This document shows positions 15,001-24,139 of a stretch of 64,000 bases of DNA, piece after piece (positions within the stretch are counted from its first letter, which is position 1; the number at the start of each line of letters is the position of its first letter). The stretch covers positions 124,001 to 188,000 of the forward strand of contig CBFFRQ010000034.1 of NCBI GenBank assembly GCA_965644315.1, in the 5' to 3' direction. A program made the translations under genes and the position numbers. The stretch comes from Caecitellus pseudoparvulus (taxonomy: Eukaryota > Bigyra: Bicosoecida). The notes under the pieces are model-generated. The model was not told the DNA's origin, did no database searches, and was given only the letters and a program-made list of their open reading frames with translations.

Positions 15001-17393
15001 CACGCGCATGTTGCCGTACGCGTGCATGAGCGTGACGAGCCCAGACGCAGCATGGGCCGCGTCAGGCAGCCCCTCAGCGGCCCGCTGCAGAGGGTCCTCC
15101 ACGCCTCGTGCTGCCCGGGCAGCGGCGACGGGGTCAGGGCCCAGCGCCCCGCCCCCTGCCGCTGCGTGGCGCACGCCGGAAGCCTGCATCTCCCGCCGCA
15201 CAGTGTCCTGGCACAGGGACTGAATGCTGCGAGACAGCAGCGCGCGACTGGCGTTGGACGCGTGTTCGCCCAGACGCCGCCCAGCCATGAAGGACGCCTC
15301 GGCAGCGCCCAGCACGGCGGCATCGGAGCAGGCGGCAGCTGCTGCATCCTGCAGCTGTGCATCTCGTGCAGCCGCTTCATCTGCCAGTTTCAGCTCGGAA
15401 GCCAGGGTCTGCTTCAGGTCCTCTGTCCAGCTGGACCGCTGGGCAGGGGTGGCGTGCTCCCAGGCCTCTGCCGCAGCACGGGGATCAGCCCAGTGCCGCA
15501 GCCCCACCACCCACCGCCCAAGCTCAGACACGGACATGCGATCCATGATGTCCTGCGCCCCTTGCTCATACACTGCCCAAGACGCCTCGGCGTGCCCGTG
15601 CAGAGTATGCAGGATGGTCCACTCGTCGTCCAGTGCCCGCAACACTTCAGTGTGCATGGGGGAACCAGGCGGCAGCGTGGAGCCCATGGCGCCCAGTGCC
15701 AGCAGCAAGCGAGAGCGGTGGTACCAGTCCACCTCCTCGGCATCCAGCACTGCCAGCAGGCGGTGCAGGGTGCTGTCGGAGGGCTTGTCCAGGTGCATGA
15801 GGGCGAGGGCGATGTGGTTCACCAGCTCCTCGCTGGCGCCGTCCATGACCCACCGATCCTCCAGCAGCCCCACCAGGACATCCTGGCACGGCGCGTCACC
15901 CAGCGCTGCAACACCCCCCAGCAGGGAGTGTTGCACGGTGGCGGGCAGGGGCAGGAAGTCCTTGTGGGACGCCACCAGGCCCAGCACCTGCGCCTTCAGG
16001 TCCGAAGACAGCCGCATGGCCAGCGGCAGCTGGGTCGCACACTCGGCAGGCGAGGCGAGGGCGTCTGGGTTGCTGGCCGAGGCTTCAGCAGCATGCCGTG
16101 GTGGGCGGGAGGGCGCGCCCTTCTGCCCGCCGCGGCTGAAGCACTCGACGTAGTACCCCGCGTCGATCAAGCCAGCCATCACGCCGGCGATGTGAGGGCG
16201 CAAGCTCTCAGGCACTGCCTCCTCCATGTCAGAGTTGTCCACTGCCAGCTCAGCGGGGTGCATGCCCGAGCCATGTGCTTCATCCAGGTGGGGCGCATGC
16301 AGGCGGCGTGCCCCTGCCGCCAGCTCGTGCGGCAGCAGCGTCACGGCGCCAGCAAGCTGGTGCACGAAATCCGCAGGCACGGCGTGAAACGCCCGTTCCT
16401 CGGGAACCCGCCCTGCCAGCTCCACGTCGTCCGAGTGCAGCAGGGTGAAGTCAATGGTCATCGTCCACGGCTGCATGATGTCCCCCGTCGCTGCCTCGTC
16501 CACGCCGTGGTTGTCAAAGACGTGGTGGGGTCGATCGCCTCCGTGACTGTCTCGAGCCGAGTGCGGCATCTCAGCAGAAGCGCTGACCGTGGCACGCCCC
16601 GACACGATGCGCCACTGCCCCGCCGCCGACCGGACCAGCTCGTACGTAAACTCCTTGGCCAACAACATGCCATCGTGTACGTTCTTGCCTGGGCGCAAGG
16701 CACTCTGGTCCAGCGCCTTCACCACCGTGGCAGAGGAACCCTGCGCCTCGCCTGCCACGACACGGTACTGCCACACGCCGAGCCCCACGTCGCACATCTC
16801 CTCCGCGGACCACGTCTGGCCAGCCACAAAGGTCTCGGGCAGGGACACCTGCATGGAGGCCAGCAGCCCTCGCTTCCTGCGCAGCCGCGAACGAAACGTG
16901 GTGCAGTGCATGACGGCGCGTGCAGGCAGGGGCGAGATGGTGTGGCATCGCCCCCTCCCGGCGCCGCCCCCCATCGCAGCACGCACATGTTCAAGCTCTG
17001 TACTCGCTCATCTTCGTGCCCCATGAGCGTCACGTGGCCGTTCCCTGCACGCCACGCGACCAGGGGCAGCTCTTCATCAGGGCGCCCCTCGAAGGAGCCG
17101 TCTGGATCCGACACACGAGCCCACTGCGAAGCACTCTGCCGCTTCAACGGCACGCACTCCCGGGCCATGAACAGCTCCAGGCCGGGAGGGGATGCAGGGG
17201 AATCGTGTCCGTCCACGACGCTGGAGCTCCTGCCCCACAGGCACGACAAGCCAAAGGCGGAACCTCCTGCCCCGCTGCCGCCGTGCCTGCCTGCGTGTCT
17301 CAAGTTCCACTCGTACACTTCCACGCCCTGCGCTGCCCACAGCAGGCAGCAGCACGCCAGGAGCGCCAGTGGAAGGCGATTCAGTATGTTCAT
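1..17393 (-). CDS. Giant secreted vitellogenin/apolipoprotein-like (large lipid transfer protein-like) protein, left paralog, 3' end outside window
   Basis: Two exons: ATG at 17393, exon 1 down to 16987, intron 16877-16986 (110 nt, donor GTGCGT, phase 2), then one open exon from 16876 to the window edge, giving at least 5,760 residues. Residues 1-23 are a signal peptide (MNILNRLPLALLACCCLLWA). Across the splice the protein reads VQSLNMKRGLLASMQV, matching the NIKRGIL-type motif of the vitellogenin/apoB/MTP N-terminal domain (LPD_N), preceded by a GNGHV strand and followed by the E...V.G...Y.V segment usual there. Residues ~330-850 look like the family's alpha-helical superhelix. A symmetric Cys cluster C-x3-C-x3-C-x7-C-x3-C-x3-C lies near residue 853. 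The remainder is Ala/Ser/Leu-rich helix with scattered N-glycosylation sites, a Thr/Ser/Gly/Glu mucin-like linker near residues 3880-3960 (about 5400-5640), and again amphipathic helices at the window edge. Lipid binding is inferred from the family; no VWD domain is seen in the visible part. Confidence 0.8.
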
Positions 17394-17925
17394 TGCAGTT
17401 GGTTGGCTACAGCGCGTGCACGCGGCCTGGGTATGGCGAGCGCGCCTGAGGCAGCTGGCAGCAAACGCGCCCAGCGCCTTTCCGCTGTCCTCCCACACTC
17501 GAACACGGCACCGGCGCACTGAACGCACGCTAACGTCAGCGCGAGCGGGTCCTTGCGTGAGAATGAGGGTGGAACTCAGCTTGCACTGAGTGTGGTGTGT
17601 AATGGGTCCTGCGTCGCAGTGTCAGTCACTCCCGCGGCCTGACCTGGAGCACTCCTGGCGCATCACGGAGCAGCGCAATTGCCGCCGGCGGCCTAACTTC
17701 ACCAACCCACGCTTGTCAGCAGACGCTGGCCAAACGTGCGCACCGCACCGCTCAAAGCACAACTGCTGCTGCATGACTTGCTTGGGCAAGCCGTGGTCAG
17801 CCTCATTACCCCAGTTGTGCGTCTGTTGGTCGGGCAGGCGAACGCTTCCATCAGCGCGTGCCGCACTGCACCACCCTCGCACACGGGCCAGCCAGCCCCC
17901 GTGCCTCGGCCACCCACGGCAAACA
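14400..17925 (-). repeat. Left arm of near-identical inverted repeat
   Basis: This arm holds ~530 bp of 5' flank, exon 1, the intron and ~2.5 kb of exon 2 of the left lipid-transfer-like gene. It matches 54316-57840 in inverted orientation with only scattered substitutions in the coding part. The intron differs slightly in length (110 against 107 nt), and the 5' flank between about 17770 and 17860 is more diverged. At the inner end identity begins near the TGCCGTGGGTGGCC motif; at the outer end it drops abruptly just after the shared CCCAGCAACACGAAG. Confidence 0.9.
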
Positions 17926-18060
17926 ACGCAGGCGAAGCATTCAGAGCATGGTATGCGCATGGAGCTCCTTCCGCTGTTCTCGGATAAGTATTAATTGAAT
18001 TCATAATCTGTGTAAGTCCAGGGCCCAGCACATGTGAGACCCCTTTATTTATTGTTTGCG
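17394..18060. other. Intergenic: 5' flank of left giant gene plus 3' flank of kinase gene
   Basis: Positions 17394-17925 belong to the duplicated promoter arm shared with 54316-54843. Positions 17926-18043 are AT-richer and show no gene. I see no convincing TATA box. The kinase and the giant gene lie in tandem on the minus strand, so this stretch must hold both the kinase 3' end and the giant gene's promoter. Confidence 0.6.
18044..18053 (-). terminator. Overlapping polyadenylation signals of the kinase gene
   Basis: Two overlapping AATAAA hexamers (AATAAATAAA on the minus strand) begin only 8 nt after the kinase TGA stop. That spacing is very short but compatible with compact 3' ends. Confidence 0.55.
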
Positions 18061-19541
18061 TCAAGCATGCACGCCATATACAACTTCCGCCGATTCCACG
18101 CGCACAGGACAACTCCCGACAAGCCATCCGATTTCAGTTCCCGCCCGCAAGACGTGGGGTGTGGCAACTGGAGGAGCTGCCGCTCCAGCCCCCCCAAGTG
18201 GCATTGCTTCACCCCCACCCCGACCACCATGCTCCCCTTCAGCACCGTGCTCCCCTTCCATGCCATGCCCACCTGCAGCGGCAGAAATTGCAGCCTGGTC
18301 CTCCGCCAGCCACGGGTGGGTAAGGATCGCGCTGCAGGCCAGGCGCTCAGCTTGGTTCACGTTCAGCAGCTGGAAAATGAGGTCCACAGCTTGGTCGCTG
18401 GCAAGGCCTCTGAAACGCTCCGACTTCTGGATGGCTTCTGGCAAAGTGCCAGCATGAATAGCCCCAAAGAAGCCATCGCCTACTTTGGGTGACGTATACA
18501 ATAAAGCGCCGTGGAGCATTCCGAACAGCATCACCCCAAGTGTCCACGCATCCATGGCGCGCGCATCGGCGATGTCCTCCCTGTGGTACACTTCAGGCGG
18601 AAAGTAGCCAAACTTGCCGACACGGACGCGAGGTGCTGGGCCGTGCTCGGGAAGTGGCATGGCCCATGCTGCCCCAAAGTCGATGATACGGGCAGTCAAG
18701 CCGCCTTCCCCGTCTTCTGCAAGGACGACGTTCTCCAGAGACAGGTCGCGGTGGACGAGGCCGTGCTCGTGCATGTAGCAGACACCCTGCACAATTTGAC
18801 GGAAGACACCCTTGGCCACCTCTTCAGGCAGTCGATAAGGCGGGGCTCCTCTCATGTAGTCAATGGCGTCGCCTGTGAAGGGCAAAGGTGACGCTTCGGC
18901 TTTGCCGTGCGGCGGTCACGAGGCATGCTCATTCACTCACTGCCTCCAAACGGCATAACCATAAACACATTCAACGCGTCCTCTAGCACAGCCAGTGCTC
19001 CCATAAGGTGAGGGCACTCGCGCATGCGCTGCATGATGGCGATCTCTTCCAGAGGGTGTTCGTTGGCTACGCGACTTCCGTCGGCCATTTTTCGGCGGAG
19101 AAGTACACACTCCTTCCGCATCACCTTCACCGCGACGACTCGGCCCGGCTCCCAAGCCGCGTCAACTGACTCTCGTGTGAACTCCCGCCCAGCGTAGACG
19201 TTCCCCATCAATGCGTTCCTACGCATTCGCAACTGTGCATACATGCACACTGTCGAAGAAGCGGCGATGTGAAGTGAGGGAACGGGCGATGCACATTACA
19301 CTGTTGCGCCATACTCACGCCCATCAATGGACTCTACCTCGTCAAGTCCATGGTCGGGTGTGCGGCGTGCGACAGCCTGCTCCACTTGGAGTGGAACGCC
19401 GCGTACCTCAACCTGCTCCACGGCAGCATCGAATGCCGCCTGGACACCGACCTCCTGCAGCTTCTGCAATGCTGCACGACCATCATCACACCACTTTTCC
19501 CGCACAAGTCGCGCCGGAGCGTCTGGCTGTATGTCTGCCAT
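18061..19541 (-). CDS. Ser/Thr protein kinase, three exons
   Basis: Exons 19541-19319, 19249-18941 and 18872-18061, with introns of 69 and 68 nt (both GTGAGT donors, phase 1), give 447 residues from an ATG start. The catalytic core is visible: VAVKV (beta-3 lysine), a Glu in PLEEIAIM (helix C), HRDLSLEN (catalytic loop), DFG in IIDFGAAW, a PPE variant of the APE motif in GKFGYFPPEVY, and DAWTLGVMLFGML. The glycine loop is degenerate: RRNALMGNVY keeps only the last glycine of GxGxxG. The ~75 N-terminal residues before the kinase domain are helical and unrecognised. The C-tail is Gly/His/Glu-rich low complexity. The fold resembles CAMK/Nek-like kinases; no substrate can be assigned. All three catalytic residues are present, so activity is likely despite the odd loop. 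Confidence 0.85.
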
Positions 19542-19802
19542 GCTGAAGATTATCGATGCCTACGGACACACTGTTGGAGGCTTGCCGCGCCTGCGCCTCG
19601 GACGCAGCGGGGTCACTGTTCAATTGCAACGATACACTTGTTTCTGTATGAAGAATAAAGCAAAGTTCCTTAGTATTCGTTCGGAAGGTTGGATTTGAGT
19701 GGCAAGCGGAACTGTGCTCCAGATCCAGCGCGCATACTCGTAGCGCAACCAGTTTCGCAAGCCTGCTGGAGGGGTGTGCGGGGGGGGGTGGGGCACCCCC
19801 CC
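19542..19802. other. Kinase upstream region ending in a G/C hairpin tract
   Basis: The segment lies between the kinase start and the retroelement. No gene is seen. It ends in G9-T-G4-CA-C8 (19780-19803), a potential hairpin or G-quadruplex directly at the left end of the element. Confidence 0.5.
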
Positions 19803-19969
19803 CTGCTGTTGCCTCCCCCGCAGGGGGTGGCAAGCGGGGGTTCTGCAGGGAGGGAGGCGGGGCAGTGTCGCCTGGGGCGCACTCTTCACCTCGCCTCCCA
19901 TCCTCAGACCCTCACGTCGATGCCTCCTCTGATCTTCCTCCCTGACTTCGCCCGCTTCCTTTTTCTTTT
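19803..19969 (+). repeat. Split direct repeat A1 (left terminus)
   Basis: 167 bp beginning CTGCTGTTGCC and ending in the CCGCTTCCTTTTTCTTTT pyrimidine tract. It ends 3 bp before the ORF1 start codon, so it probably carries the promoter or 5' UTR. Matches A2 at 25430-25596. Confidence 0.9.
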
Positions 19970-19972
19970 GCC

Positions 19973-21961
19973 ATGGCCGCCCCTGCCCCGCTACCCCCCC
20001 TGGCTAGGGTCGAGGACCTTCTCCGGTTCTCGTCCCTGAAAGGCCTGGTGGCGTCGTACGAGGTCGAGGTCATACGGACCTGGGTCCAGACCTCGGCGCT
20101 CCTTGCCGATGTGCGTTCCGTAGGGAAGCACTATCGGCTGCGGCGCCTGGGGGGGGAGGACGGGAAGGAGCGGTTCATGGAGGCGGTGGAGCGGGCGGCT
20201 AGCCGCCGGCGCGCTAGCGCGCCGGCTCCGGCGCCTTCGGCCGCCCCCCTGCCGCACTCGCCTGAAGAGGCGCTTGCATTGTTCCTGGTTCCTCCCGAGA
20301 CCTTGCCGGAGGGCGTGGACCGCGCTCAGGCCGTCCGGACCTGTGCCAGGTTCGCTTGTGACCCCCAGCGGGGCTGGCGAACCTGGTCCCCCGAGAAGCT
20401 GGCCGCCTGGAAGACGGCGTGCCAGCTGCCCCCGGAGGTAACTGTGGAGGACCTGGAACAGCACTGCAAGGAAAGCGGCTGGTTGGATGAACCAGCGGCA
20501 AAACGTCCGGCCTTCTTTCCTTGGAACGAGGGGGAGGAAGGTTGGCGGGGCTGGGAGTCAGCTGGCACACCGGCCAATGTGCAAGTTGAGAAACCGGCCT
20601 CCGTGCCGACCGCGGAGGCTGCCGGTGTCGAGGAGGGGGGCACTGCATCCTCAGACACGCCCCAAGTCGCGCCACCGCCCCTGGCAGGCGCGGGTGGTCT
20701 GCCGGATGGGGCGGAAGCGCTCAGCATTGCGAGTACTTTTCCCGACGTCCCTCAGGATTCGGTCTTGCTCAGGCTAGGCGCATGGCGCTGGGTCGCCGCG
20801 TACCCCGGAGACGACGACAACGAGTTGCGCCAGCTCCTCGCCGCATTGGGTCGGGTGTTCCCTGAGCGTCAGGGCGCGTCGGTAATCGCTCCAATAGCCG
20901 CTTGCATGTTGGACTTCTGCAGAACCGGCCCGACCAAGCCGTCGGGCCCGATGGATACCGGTGCGTTCTTATGCGCAGGTCTGCCCGCCCCCCCCGCTCG
21001 CGCGTTGTCTACGCTTCCAGACTGGGTACAGCGCCCCTTACACGGGACGGACCTGGACGCGTCTGGGATTTCGATGGACGAAGGGCTCATGCTGGTGACG
21101 GACTTCGTGGCGGGGGAGGACGGTGGCGTCCGTGTCGTCCTGGACACAGAAGTGCTGCGGGCCGGCTGTGAACGCGGCGCCCTGCTGCGCTGCGTCATGA
21201 TGGGCAGCTATAAGGGCCGGTCCGTCTTAGCGTCCTTGCTGGGGAGGATTCTGGACTGTCGCACCACCGCGGACATGCTCCGGGCATGGCTCGACACAGT
21301 CTGGCTGCTCCCGGACAGTCTCATGTTCGCGGACACGCGAGGTTGGAGAAGGATGCTTTCACTCATTGTTTGGATCTCCATCGCATTGGAGGGCCTGGTG
21401 GCGATGGCGGGTAGCAAGCGCGCCTCGCGGATCCCCGACTCGGATGCGCGCTTGGCGGCGATGTGGGCCGACTCCATCAGGACAGAGTCAGCGCTCCTTC
21501 TCCCGGTCGCCCCCAGCTCTCGTTCTGCTCTGCTGCACCAGATAGCGGTGGAGGGGGCGGCGGCGCACTCGGCACCCCCGCCACCGTCTCCCCGCCCTCG
21601 CCGGTCCGAGGCACAACCGGCCGAGGGCACCAGGGGCGGACGCCGGCCCCCCCGAGGCTCGGTCGACGTGGCCGGCCCGGGAAGGGGGTCCCCACTCGGT
21701 GCCGACGACCCGCGCACTTTCGTTTGGTGCACGGCTTGTTCTTCCAGGTGCGCTACACATGCGCTCGAGGATTGTCCAGGCCTACGCGAGAAGGTTCAGG
21801 CCCTCGTGCGGGGTGGGGAGGCCAGCGGCCAGGAGGAGGCCCTCACTATTCTCCTCCGACGCGTCCGTGCCAAGATGCGGAGCAAAGGCGGTGAGTTCGC
21901 GCGAGAGTACGCGAAGCGCGAACCTAAGCTCGGCCTTCTCCTCGAACGTGTCCGCGCATAG
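19973..21961 (+). CDS. Retroelement ORF1 (putative Gag-like protein)
   Basis: 662 codons starting at an ATG in good context (GCCATGG) right after repeat A1. The product is not recognised by sequence. It has an N-terminal helical region, a Pro/Ala-rich middle, a basic Arg/Pro/Gly segment, and near the C-terminus a Cys/His cluster CTACSSRCATHALEDC that could be a zinc knuckle. Its position before RT suggests a nucleocapsid-type role (inference). It ends in a single TAG at 21959-21961 that lies in the same frame as the RT gene. Confidence 0.75.
   Translation: MAAPAPLPPLARVEDLLRFSSLKGLVASYEVEVIRTWVQTSALLADVRSVGKHYRLRRLGGEDGKERFMEAVERAASRRRASAPAPAPSAAPLPHSPEEALALFLVPPETLPEGVDRAQAVRTCARFACDPQRGWRTWSPEKLAAWKTACQLPPEVTVEDLEQHCKESGWLDEPAAKRPAFFPWNEGEEGWRGWESAGTPANVQVEKPASVPTAEAAGVEEGGTASSDTPQVAPPPLAGAGGLPDGAEALSIASTFPDVPQDSVLLRLGAWRWVAAYPGDDDNELRQLLAALGRVFPERQGASVIAPIAACMLDFCRTGPTKPSGPMDTGAFLCAGLPAPPARALSTLPDWVQRPLHGTDLDASGISMDEGLMLVTDFVAGEDGGVRVVLDTEVLRAGCERGALLRCVMMGSYKGRSVLASLLGRILDCRTTADMLRAWLDTVWLLPDSLMFADTRGWRRMLSLIVWISIALEGLVAMAGSKRASRIPDSDARLAAMWADSIRTESALLLPVAPSSRSALLHQIAVEGAAAHSAPPPPSPRPRRSEAQPAEGTRGGRRPPRGSVDVAGPGRGSPLGADDPRTFVWCTACSSRCATHALEDCPGLREKVQALVRGGEASGQEEALTILLRRVRAKMRSKGGEFAREYAKREPKLGLLLERVRA
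21959..21961 (+). promoter_or_regulatory. In-frame TAG between ORF1 and RT, candidate readthrough codon
   Basis: The frame before and after this TAG is the same. Downstream it is open at once (ELAARGVRC...) and has no ATG until 22061. The arrangement resembles Gag-stop-Pol readthrough. The following context is TAG GAA CTC; no pseudoknot was modelled. Confidence 0.4.
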
Positions 21962-24139
21962 GAACTCGCCGCCCGGGGGGTTCGTTGCCGCTGGCCAGTG
22001 CCGGAGACCCCTCCCGATCTCTGGAAGAGCGCAGCCCCCCGGGCAGACAACCACCTGGCGATGGCCTTCGTCTTAGAGGCTGTCATACGGGCCTGTGGAC
22101 GGGGGACCTCGCTCCGCCCGCAGCGGCTTTTCGAACAGCTGCTGGCGGCAGCAGCGCGTCCACGGCGGGTCGGCCTTCTGGACCCGGTCGGGTGCTGGCA
22201 GGCGCACTGCACGTTGTGCCCTGTGTGCGGGCGGGATTCCCGGGTAGCAGCCCAGCTGCAGCGATGCCCGGCCGCCCGGGTCATCGTCTGGGTGTCCACG
22301 GAGGGCGTGGATCCCGGAGACCTCATGGTAGCACCCCCCCCCCGGCGGCTTTCAGTGGAGAGGCCCTACAGCGTGCTGGCTCGGGAGCGTCGGGCGTTGG
22401 CGGATCGCTTCGCCCAGTTGTTGCGCGATGAGGTGGCGGTCCCTCTCGACGCGGCGGACATGCGCGCCAGGAGACGCCAAGGGGTTCCAGTAGCTTCCGC
22501 GTTCGTGGTCTCCAAGTGGTCCCTCAACCCGGGGCCCGACTGCCCCGACCGCCTGAGGCGTTGGGCTGAGTCGTGTCCCCGCGAGGCAGTCGACTTCGTC
22601 ACCGGGGCCAAGTCTGCTCAGCCGCCCTCCTCGCTATGCGCCCGGAAGGACCGGGTCGTGTTCGACCTGGCTGCGGTCAACGCCGTCACCGCCAGCATCC
22701 CCTTTGTGTACCCGACGCTGGCCGAGTGGCTGTGCAGCGTCGGGGGCGGCAAACAGCTTATCGTGGCAGACGTGAAGGACGGGTTCACCACCATTCCAGT
22801 GGCCCCCCGCGCGGCCTGGCGCTTTACCATGGTCGGGGACGGGACTTCCCCTCTTGAGTTGCGCCGCGTCCCGTTCGGGTGGGCCGCGGCTCCCTTCGTC
22901 TTCTGCTTGGTCTCCGGTCTGCTGGCACAGACTCTGCGGGCTCGTTTCCCTTCGGCGGCGGTCATGGTCTACATGGATGACCTGCTGGTGGCGAGCCCAC
23001 GAGACCGGGCTGCCGAGGTGCTGCAGGGTGTAAAGGATTGTTTCCACCTGCTGGGGCTGGGGCTAAGCGCGCCCAAGCTACAGGGGCCGGCGTCTGAGGT
23101 CGACTACTTGGGCTTTCACCTCTCGGCGCAGCCCGCGGGGGTCGCGGTCCGGTTCCCGGAACACAAGCGAGTCTTCCTCGCAGTGGCACTGGAGCTGGTG
23201 GTCGAGCGCCTGCACAGCGACACTCGGGGGCTTCGGAAGCGCGCTTTCGCAGCCCTCACCTCGCAGCTTCGTCGCCCCGCGGAACTGATGACAGAGGGTC
23301 GGGCGCGGCTCGCCCCCCTCTACCGTGCTATGGGGGAGCCGGCCTTTCGCTTTACGAGCTGGTCACGACCCCTGAACATCCCCCGCTCGGCCCAGGCGGC
23401 CCTCGAATGGTTCGCACAACAACTGCAGTTCCCCCACGCCCCGCGCCTGCTTCGGGACGCCGTCCCTATCGCGACCGACTCCCGCCTTACCCTGTTCGGA
23501 GCGACAGACGCGGCAGGCGACGGGGGCATGGGAGGGTTTCTTACCGTGCACCGCTCGGCCGGTGGCACCAGGGCCACGGCTTGGGCCTGGACGCGGCGCG
23601 TTACCGGCTCCGCTCCGGGAACGCTGCGTACCTCCGGCCTCTCCACGACCTGGGAGGTAGCGGCTCTGTTCTGGCAGGTCGTGGCGGCCGGCATGGTGCG
23701 GGATCGCCTGCGCCCCGGTACACCGGTTCTTCTGGAGTCAGTGGTGGATTCACGGGCCGCGGCGGCCATCCACCAGCGCGGCTATAGTCTCCGTTCGGAA
23801 ACGATGACTGAGTTTTGTCGTTGCCTCGCCCTAGCGCAGAGGCGCCTGCGGATTCGCCTCGTCGCTCGGTGGGAGAGGCGGTGGTTGAATTGGCAGGCGG
23901 ACCGCCTCTCTCACCCGGAGACCGTGGATCCCTCCGGGCTGGGATCCCCTCCCGCCGCTATGGTAGACCTGAATCTGGAAGCAGAGACATCGCCGACCGA
24001 CCAAACCACTGAGTGGGTCGTCCTTAACCCAGACGCGCGCGCGAGCGGCCCAGGCGACCTCGTTGACTGCGTCACGACAGCCGAACAGGCAGCCCTCCTC
24101 CTCACGCAGGGTGGATCGTCGTCAAGGAAGAGCAACTAG
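21962..24139 (+). CDS. Retroelement reverse transcriptase / RNase H
   Basis: The frame is continuous with ORF1 after the TAG; the first ATG is at 22061, giving 692 residues if used. RT motifs in order: VVFDLAAVNAVT, the LIVADVKDGF palm aspartate, LRRVPFGWAAAPFVFC, and the YMDD catalytic box at 22970-22981 (VYMDDLLVASP), then LGFHLS. RNase H follows with the expected acidic residues: ATDAAGDGGMGGF (Asp), TTWEVAALF (Glu), VVDSRAAAA (Asp) and NWQADRLSH (Asp). It copies element RNA into DNA. The last ~70 nt overlap the recombinase frame. Confidence 0.9.
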   Translation, partial: ELAARGVRCRWPVPETPPDLWKSAAPRADNHLAMAFVLEAVIRACGRGTSLRPQRLFEQLLAAAARPRRVGLLDPVGCWQAHCTLCPVCGRDSRVAAQLQRCPAARVIVWVSTEGVDPGDLMVAPPPRRLSVERPYSVLARERRALADRFAQLLRDEVAVPLDAADMRARRRQGVPVASAFVVSKWSLNPGPDCPDRLRRWAESCPREAVDFVTGAKSAQPPSSLCARKDRVVFDLAAVNAVTASIPFVYPTLAEWLCSVGGGKQLIVADVKDGFTTIPVAPRAAWRFTMVGDGTSPLELRRVPFGWAAAPFVFCLVSGLLAQTLRARFPSAAVMVYMDDLLVASPRDRAAEVLQGVKDCFHLLGLGLSAPKLQGPASEVDYLGFHLSAQPAGVAVRFPEHKRVFLAVALELVVERLHSDTRGLRKRAFAALTSQLRRPAELMTEGRARLAPLYRAMGEPAFRFTSWSRPLNIPRSAQAALEWFAQQLQFPHAPRLLRDAVPIATDSRLTLFGATDAAGDGGMGGFLTVHRSAGGTRATAWAWTRRVTGSAPGTLRTSGLSTTWEVAALFWQVVAAGMVRDRLRPGTPVLLESVVDSRAAAAIHQRGYSLRSETMTEFCRCLALAQRRLRIRLVARWERRWLNWQADRLSHPETVDPSGLGSPPAAMVDLNLEAETSPTDQTTEWVVLNPDARASGPGDLVDCVTTAEQAALLLTQGGSSSRKSN

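Noticed and set aside
14569-17589. 1,006-codon open frame on the plus strand opposite the left giant gene
   Set aside because: It is the antisense shadow of a GC-rich coding exon. Its counterpart in the right arm is broken between 56780 and 56847, while the sense frame stays open in both copies.
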